From: Limnomonas spitsbergensis
Lineage: Eukaryota > Chlorophyta > Chlorophyceae > Chlamydomonadales
DNA: 64,000 nucleotides
NCBI GenBank assembly: GCA_037349105.1
Contig: JAYJMM010000015.1
Coordinates: 62,001 to 126,000, forward strand
Direction of reading: 5' to 3'
Position numbers and translations under genes: made by a program. The notes beneath the pieces are model-generated. The model had not been told where the DNA came from. It was given only the letters and a program-made list of their open reading frames with translations, and did not search any database. This document shows positions 45,001 to 51,000 of the stretch, one piece after another; position 1 is the first letter of the stretch; the number at the start of each line of letters is the position of its first letter.

Positions 45001-48000
45001 GCTTCAAGTGTTCCTCCTCGTCAGAGATGACCTGTTCATGTCATATGATCCACACTTTCCCAACTTGTCAGGGATCACCTTCTGATGTCACTTCATCCAC
45101 ACTTTTCCTAGTTGGCAGGGGTCATCGTGTGCCCCGTCCACCCTGTCACTTACGGCTTCGGAGCATAATGTAATTGTGTAACCACACACACTTCCCATTG
45201 GGGCTAGAGATGTCATACAATCCACACATACGGTTTCAGAGCGTGATGTGCTTGTGTGACCACGCACCTCCCGTTAGGACTTGTGGATGGTGTCGCTACG
45301 ATGAAGGGATCCCTCCAACCCGTTAGGCCCATGTTGGGCGGGGGCAACGGCAGTATGGGCTTGGAGATTTTGCACCACACGACTAGCAGGGGATCCCCTG
45401 CAAAGGAAAGGATAGAGGTTAGTGTGATGGATCCCTACAAGGATCCGGATCCAAGGATCCAGGATCCATCCAACAAGTTAGGCCCGTGTTAGGCTTAGGA
45501 TGGTGCTTAACCTCTGGGCCCTCCTGTACGCGCGGCCGTGTGATGCTGGTAGAGGAGCTACCCCATATGTAGCTACCAGGCACACTGCACAGCCAGGACC
45601 ACGATGCGGCACAGCCAGGACCAAGATACAGCCATGCCCCTCTCCATTCCTTTTCACCAATACACTCCCATTTACGTGGGAAGGCCGACGTTGATACGTT
45701 CACAGGTGTGGTTGTTGATAGATTCAAGATCCTTCCGCTATGTGAGGGGGGCAGGAACATGGAACCCGGGGATCTAGACAGGGGGGGAGAGAGAGTCGTT
45801 TGGCGGGTGGGGTCCATGTTAGGCAAGGGAAGCTGCAGCGCAGCACAATCTGGGTTCACAGAGAGAAGTGGCTGGGAGACCTTGCGCCAGATGGCCAGCA
45901 GGGGGGCATCTGCAAATTTGAATGCAATGAAGGTATTGAAGGGCAAGCCAGTCTGTGAGGCACATGTAAAGTGGTGGCAAATGCTGTTTCTGAGTGGCAG
46001 TGACAGAATTTGCCTGGAGATCTTGCATGAGACGACAAGCAGGGGGGTGTCTGCACAGGGGTAAAGGGGCTCCCTTATTGAGGGCATTGAAGCAGAAGCC
46101 AGAGGGTATTTAGGGTTTAGGGTTTAGGGTTAAAAGAGTTGAAGGGGTTGTTGGCAAGATGAATGTGGAGAGTGTAAAGGGCGAATAAATATATAAATAG
46201 ATACACAAGCAAGTGTGTGGATTAAGGAAGCCACCCATATTGGCCTATGCATGGGACATGGCTACCATACATCTAGCAAGGGGTACATCTGCCTTCGCAG
46301 CATAGGAGCAGAAACGAGATGGGATGACCTAGCTGCGACAAAGAGGTCCACGCTAGGCAGAACACCATTTTAGTGTGAGAAAAGGGACATTACAGGTTCA
46401 AAAAAGAACCGGGACTCAGTCCTCAGCTATTCAAAGGTTGGCTACACAAAGCCAGGCTGCGCTGTTTCCTTAACTCTCACGCCCCGCACGGGGCGTAGCT
46501 TTCTTTCTTTCTTGGCGACACGAATTCGTAGCCTCCGCTCAAACTCTGCACACCTGGCCTTTCATTTCCACCTGGATCTGCATGTACTGCCATGTACTGC
46601 TCATACAATACGTTTAGTAAGGACTGTCCACAAAATATGCACTACACTCCACATCCCACCTGGATCTGCAGGTACCGTCGTGTACTGCTGAGGCTGTACA
46701 TTTAGTATGAACTGTCCACACAACATGCACTGCCCTCCATACCCTACCTGGATCTGCCGGTATTGCCATGAGTTGGGATTCGATCATCGGCAAGTAAAGG
46801 TCACACTCGGGAGGTGGCAAGGGGCCTGCGAGCAACGGGCGACATCCAATAAATAAATGTTTATTAAATACGTCCAATGACGTGGACGGAGGATTATCTC
46901 CAGGGGACAAGCAGCAGCATTTGAAGGAGCTGATGAGGCGGCAGGGGGATACCACGGAGGTGTCTGACACAGGACGTAAGTGCAACAACGCAAGTCCAAC
47001 AACGAAAGTCCAATGACGTGGACTGAGGAAGCCGTCCATTGGATTGATAGCGGGGGGGGTTCAGGGCTTGCTTTAATATGTGTTTGGCAGTTAGCACCTA
47101 GCGGTGGGTAGGCATAGGCGCCGCTCGTTTAGGGGGGTAAGATTTGGGTCAATAGTTTCGAACCTGGCCACCCTACATTTGATGGGAAGCCTGTTTGGGC
47201 ATCGCTCGTTAGATGGTGAGGATGTGATTTGTTTTTGCCAATATGCTTTTCGATCAGAAAGGTCTGATACCTCAGGAGGCATGTAATGGCCGACAGGCAT
47301 GCACTGAATGGACGAACTTCTAGAAAGGGGGGTGAAACCCCACTCTTGCCAGCATCACGGAATGCTGGCCCCACTCTTGCCTCACTCTTGCCTCACTCTT
47401 GCCCCACTCTTGCCCCACTCTTGCCTCACTCTTGCCCCACTCTTGCCTCACTCTTGCCCCACTCTTGCCCCACTCTTGCCTCACTCTTGCCCCACTCTTG
47501 CCCCACTCTTGCCCCACTCTTGCCTCACTCTTGCCCCACTCTTGCCTCACTCTGCCCCACTCTTGCCTCACTCTTGCCCCACTCTTGCCTCACTCTTGCC
47601 CCACTCTTGCCCCACTCTTGCCAGCATCACGGAATGCTGGCCCATGTTGCCCCATTGCCACATCGAAAGTCAAAACGCTGCATAACAAGTATACAGGAAA
47701 ACGAGATAACAGCAAAAAAAGACTATTTACAGACTTGTCTACAGCAAAACAGGACTACAGAAAAACAAGACTACAGCCTCACTGCAACATTGCCTACATA
47801 CAGGCCCACCACCATTCCCATGTCCACTGCAAGTGTGGGGTTCAGAGTTTATGACTTGTACCGCAGGTCTCCGTGCATCAATTGTGAGTCGTACCGCAGG
47901 TTGCAGAGGACCTGAGTCTGACGCCAGTGTAGAGCAGCACCGGCACGCCAGTGGCCTCGTCCACACAAGCGCACCTGTATAAGGTTCAAACATAAACCAA

Positions 48001-51000
48001 GTCAGGGATAAAACAGACAAAAAACGCTAGAAAATAAACCATATAACGTGGATGGCCATTCACCTGCAACACCCTACCCATGTCACACCCATGGATCCAC
48101 ACCACCATTCACCCGACCATAGCCATCCACACAATTCACCCATCCCCGGCCAATATCCAACTCTACACCCTTCCACCCACCCCGACCATTCACATGCCCC
48201 CCCATCATTCACTACACAGACACCCTACATCTGCCCAGACCAGCAACGTGTTCCACGGCATCCACCCGCCCCAGACCATTCACCCGCCCCACACCATTCA
48301 CCCCCCCCCCCCATTCACCCGCCCCCCATTCACCCGCTCCACACCATTCACCCGCTCCAGACCATGCACCCGCCCCACACCATTCACATGCCCCTCATTC
48401 ACCCCCCCCCCCATTCACCCGCCCCACACCATTCACCCGCTCCAGACCCCATCCTGGTCAGCGCCTCCTGGCGTTGGCAGCAGGGCGGGCGGAAGGTGGC
48501 GCCAGTGCACCTGGGAGGGGCAAGCCATCATCACTACATTATCCACACATCCAACCAACAGGTTCTTTCAAGAGAGCTAGACAGGGAAACCAAGGACATC
48601 AGGCACAGCTATACATGAGGGGCACCAAAGACAGGGGAACCAAGGATATCAGGCACAGCTATACATGGGGGGCACCATAGACAGGGAAACCAAGGATATC
48701 AGGCACAGCTATACATGAGGGGCACCATAGACAGGGAAACCAAGGACATCAGGCACAGCTATACATGAGGGGGCGCCATAGACAGGGGAACAAAGGATAT
48801 CAGGCACAGCTATACATGAGGCACCATAGACAGGGAAACCAAGGACATCAGGCACAGCTATACATGAGGGGGCGCCATAGACAGGGGAACAAAGGATATC
48901 AGGCACAGCTATACATGAGGGGCACCATAGACAGGGAAACCAAGGACATCAGGTACAGCTATACATGAGGGGGCGCCATAGACAGGGGAACAAAGGACAT
49001 CAGGCACAGCTATACATGAGGGGCACCATAGACAGGGGAACCAAGGATATCAGGCACAGCTATACATGGGGGGCACCATAGACAGGGAAACCAAGGATAT
49101 CAGGCACAGCTATACATGGGGGGCACCATAGACAGGGAAACCAAGGATATCAGGCACAGCTATACATGAGGGGCACCATAGACAGGGAAACCAAGGACAT
49201 CAGGCACAGCTATACATGAGGGGGCGCCATAGACAGGGGAACAAAGGATATCAGGCACAGCTATACATGAGGGGGCACCATAGACAGGGGAACAAAGGAT
49301 ATCAGGCACAGCTATACATGAGGGGGCGCCATATACAGGGGAACAAAGGATATCAGGCACAGCTATACATGAGGGGGCGCCATAGACAGGGGAACAAAGG
49401 ATATCAGGCACAGCTATACATGAGGGGGCGCCGTAGACAGGGGAACAAAGGATATCAGGCACAGCTATACATGAGGGGGCACCATAGACAGGGGAACAAA
49501 GGATATCAGGCACAGCTATACATGAGGGGGCACCATAGACAGGGAAACCAAGGACATCAGGCACAGCTATACATGAGGGGGCGCCATAGACAGGGGAACC
49601 AAGGATATCAGGCACAGCTATACATGAGGGGGCACCATAGACAGGGAAACCAAGGATATCAGGCACAGCTATACATGAGGGGGCACCATAGACAGGGGAA
49701 CCAAGGACATCAGGCACAGCTATACATGAGGGGGCACCATAGACAGGGGAACCAAGGACATCAGGTACAGCTATACATGAGGGGGCACCATAGACAGGGA
49801 AACCAAGGACATCAGGCACAGCTATACATGAGGGGGCACCATAGACAGGGAAACCAAGGATATCAGGCACAACTATACATGGGGGGCACCATAGACAGGG
49901 AAACCAAGGACATCAGGCACAGCTATACATGAGGGGGCACCATAGACAGGGGAACCAAGGATATCAGGCACAGCTATACATGAGGGGGCACCATAGACAG
50001 GGAAACCAAGGACATCAGGCACAGCTATACATGAGGGGCACCATAGACAGGGAAACCAAGGATATCAGGCACAGCTATACATGAGGGGGCGCCATAGACA
50101 GGGGAACAAAGGACATCAGGCACAGCTATACATGAGGGGGCGCCATAGACAGGGGAACAAAGGATATCAGGCACAGCTATACATGAGGGGGCACCATAGA
50201 CAGGGAAACCAAGGATATCAGGCACAGCTATACATGAGGGGCACCATAGACAGGGAAACCAAGGACATCAGGTACAGCTATACATGAGGGGGCACCAGCG
50301 CACCTGAGACGGGCACGGCATCGTTCAAAGACCATCTTCACATCCAACAAATGGGCTCTTTCCAAAGAGCCAGCCAAGAAAAACCCGACAGCCAGACACA
50401 GGTATACATGAGGTGGGTCCATCGCACCTGGGATATGTGTGTTGTTTCAGTTATGTTGACGTTTCAGGAGCGCTGCCCATGCATCAGACTTATTTTTGCA
50501 CTTTAATGAGCCAGCTCACCTTATCCTCCGAGACCACAAACCCCCACCAGGCCCCTCCCCTACACTTTAATGAGCCAGCTCACCTTATCCTCCAAGACCA
50601 CAAGCCCCCCCCAGGCCTCCCCCACACTTCGATGAGCCAGCTCACCTCATCGTCCGAGACCACAAGCCCTCCCACCCCCACACTTCGATGAGCCAGCTCA
50701 CCTTATCCTCCGAGACCACAAGCCCCCCCCCAGGCCACCCCCACACGTCGATGAGCCAGCTCACCTTATTCTCCGAGACCACAAGCCCCCCCCAGGCCAC
50801 CCCCACACTTCGATGAGCCAGCTCACCTTATTCTCCGAGACCACAAGCCCCCCCACCCCCACACTTCGATGAGCCAGCTCACCTTATTCTCCGACACCGC
50901 ATGTCCCCACATCAGCCCCCACTTCCACTTTGATGACCCCGGCATGTGCTGGAAGAACTGATGCCACAGGCCACGGTAAAAGATGGGGCCATTGGGGTCT

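Noticed and set aside
45800..45921. GH32 exon 6 at 45.9 kb
   Set aside because: Reads DAPLLAIWRKVSQPLL with a good acceptor but lacks the WRDPF motif and does not join exon 7; the copy at 45397-45268 has all of these.
48709..50287. 17-residue repeat protein from the 51-bp array
   Set aside because: Open on both strands because 51 is divisible by 3; lies in GH32 intron 2.
22431..50290. CRISPR array
   Set aside because: Repeats are contiguous without unique spacers, and the context is a eukaryotic split gene.
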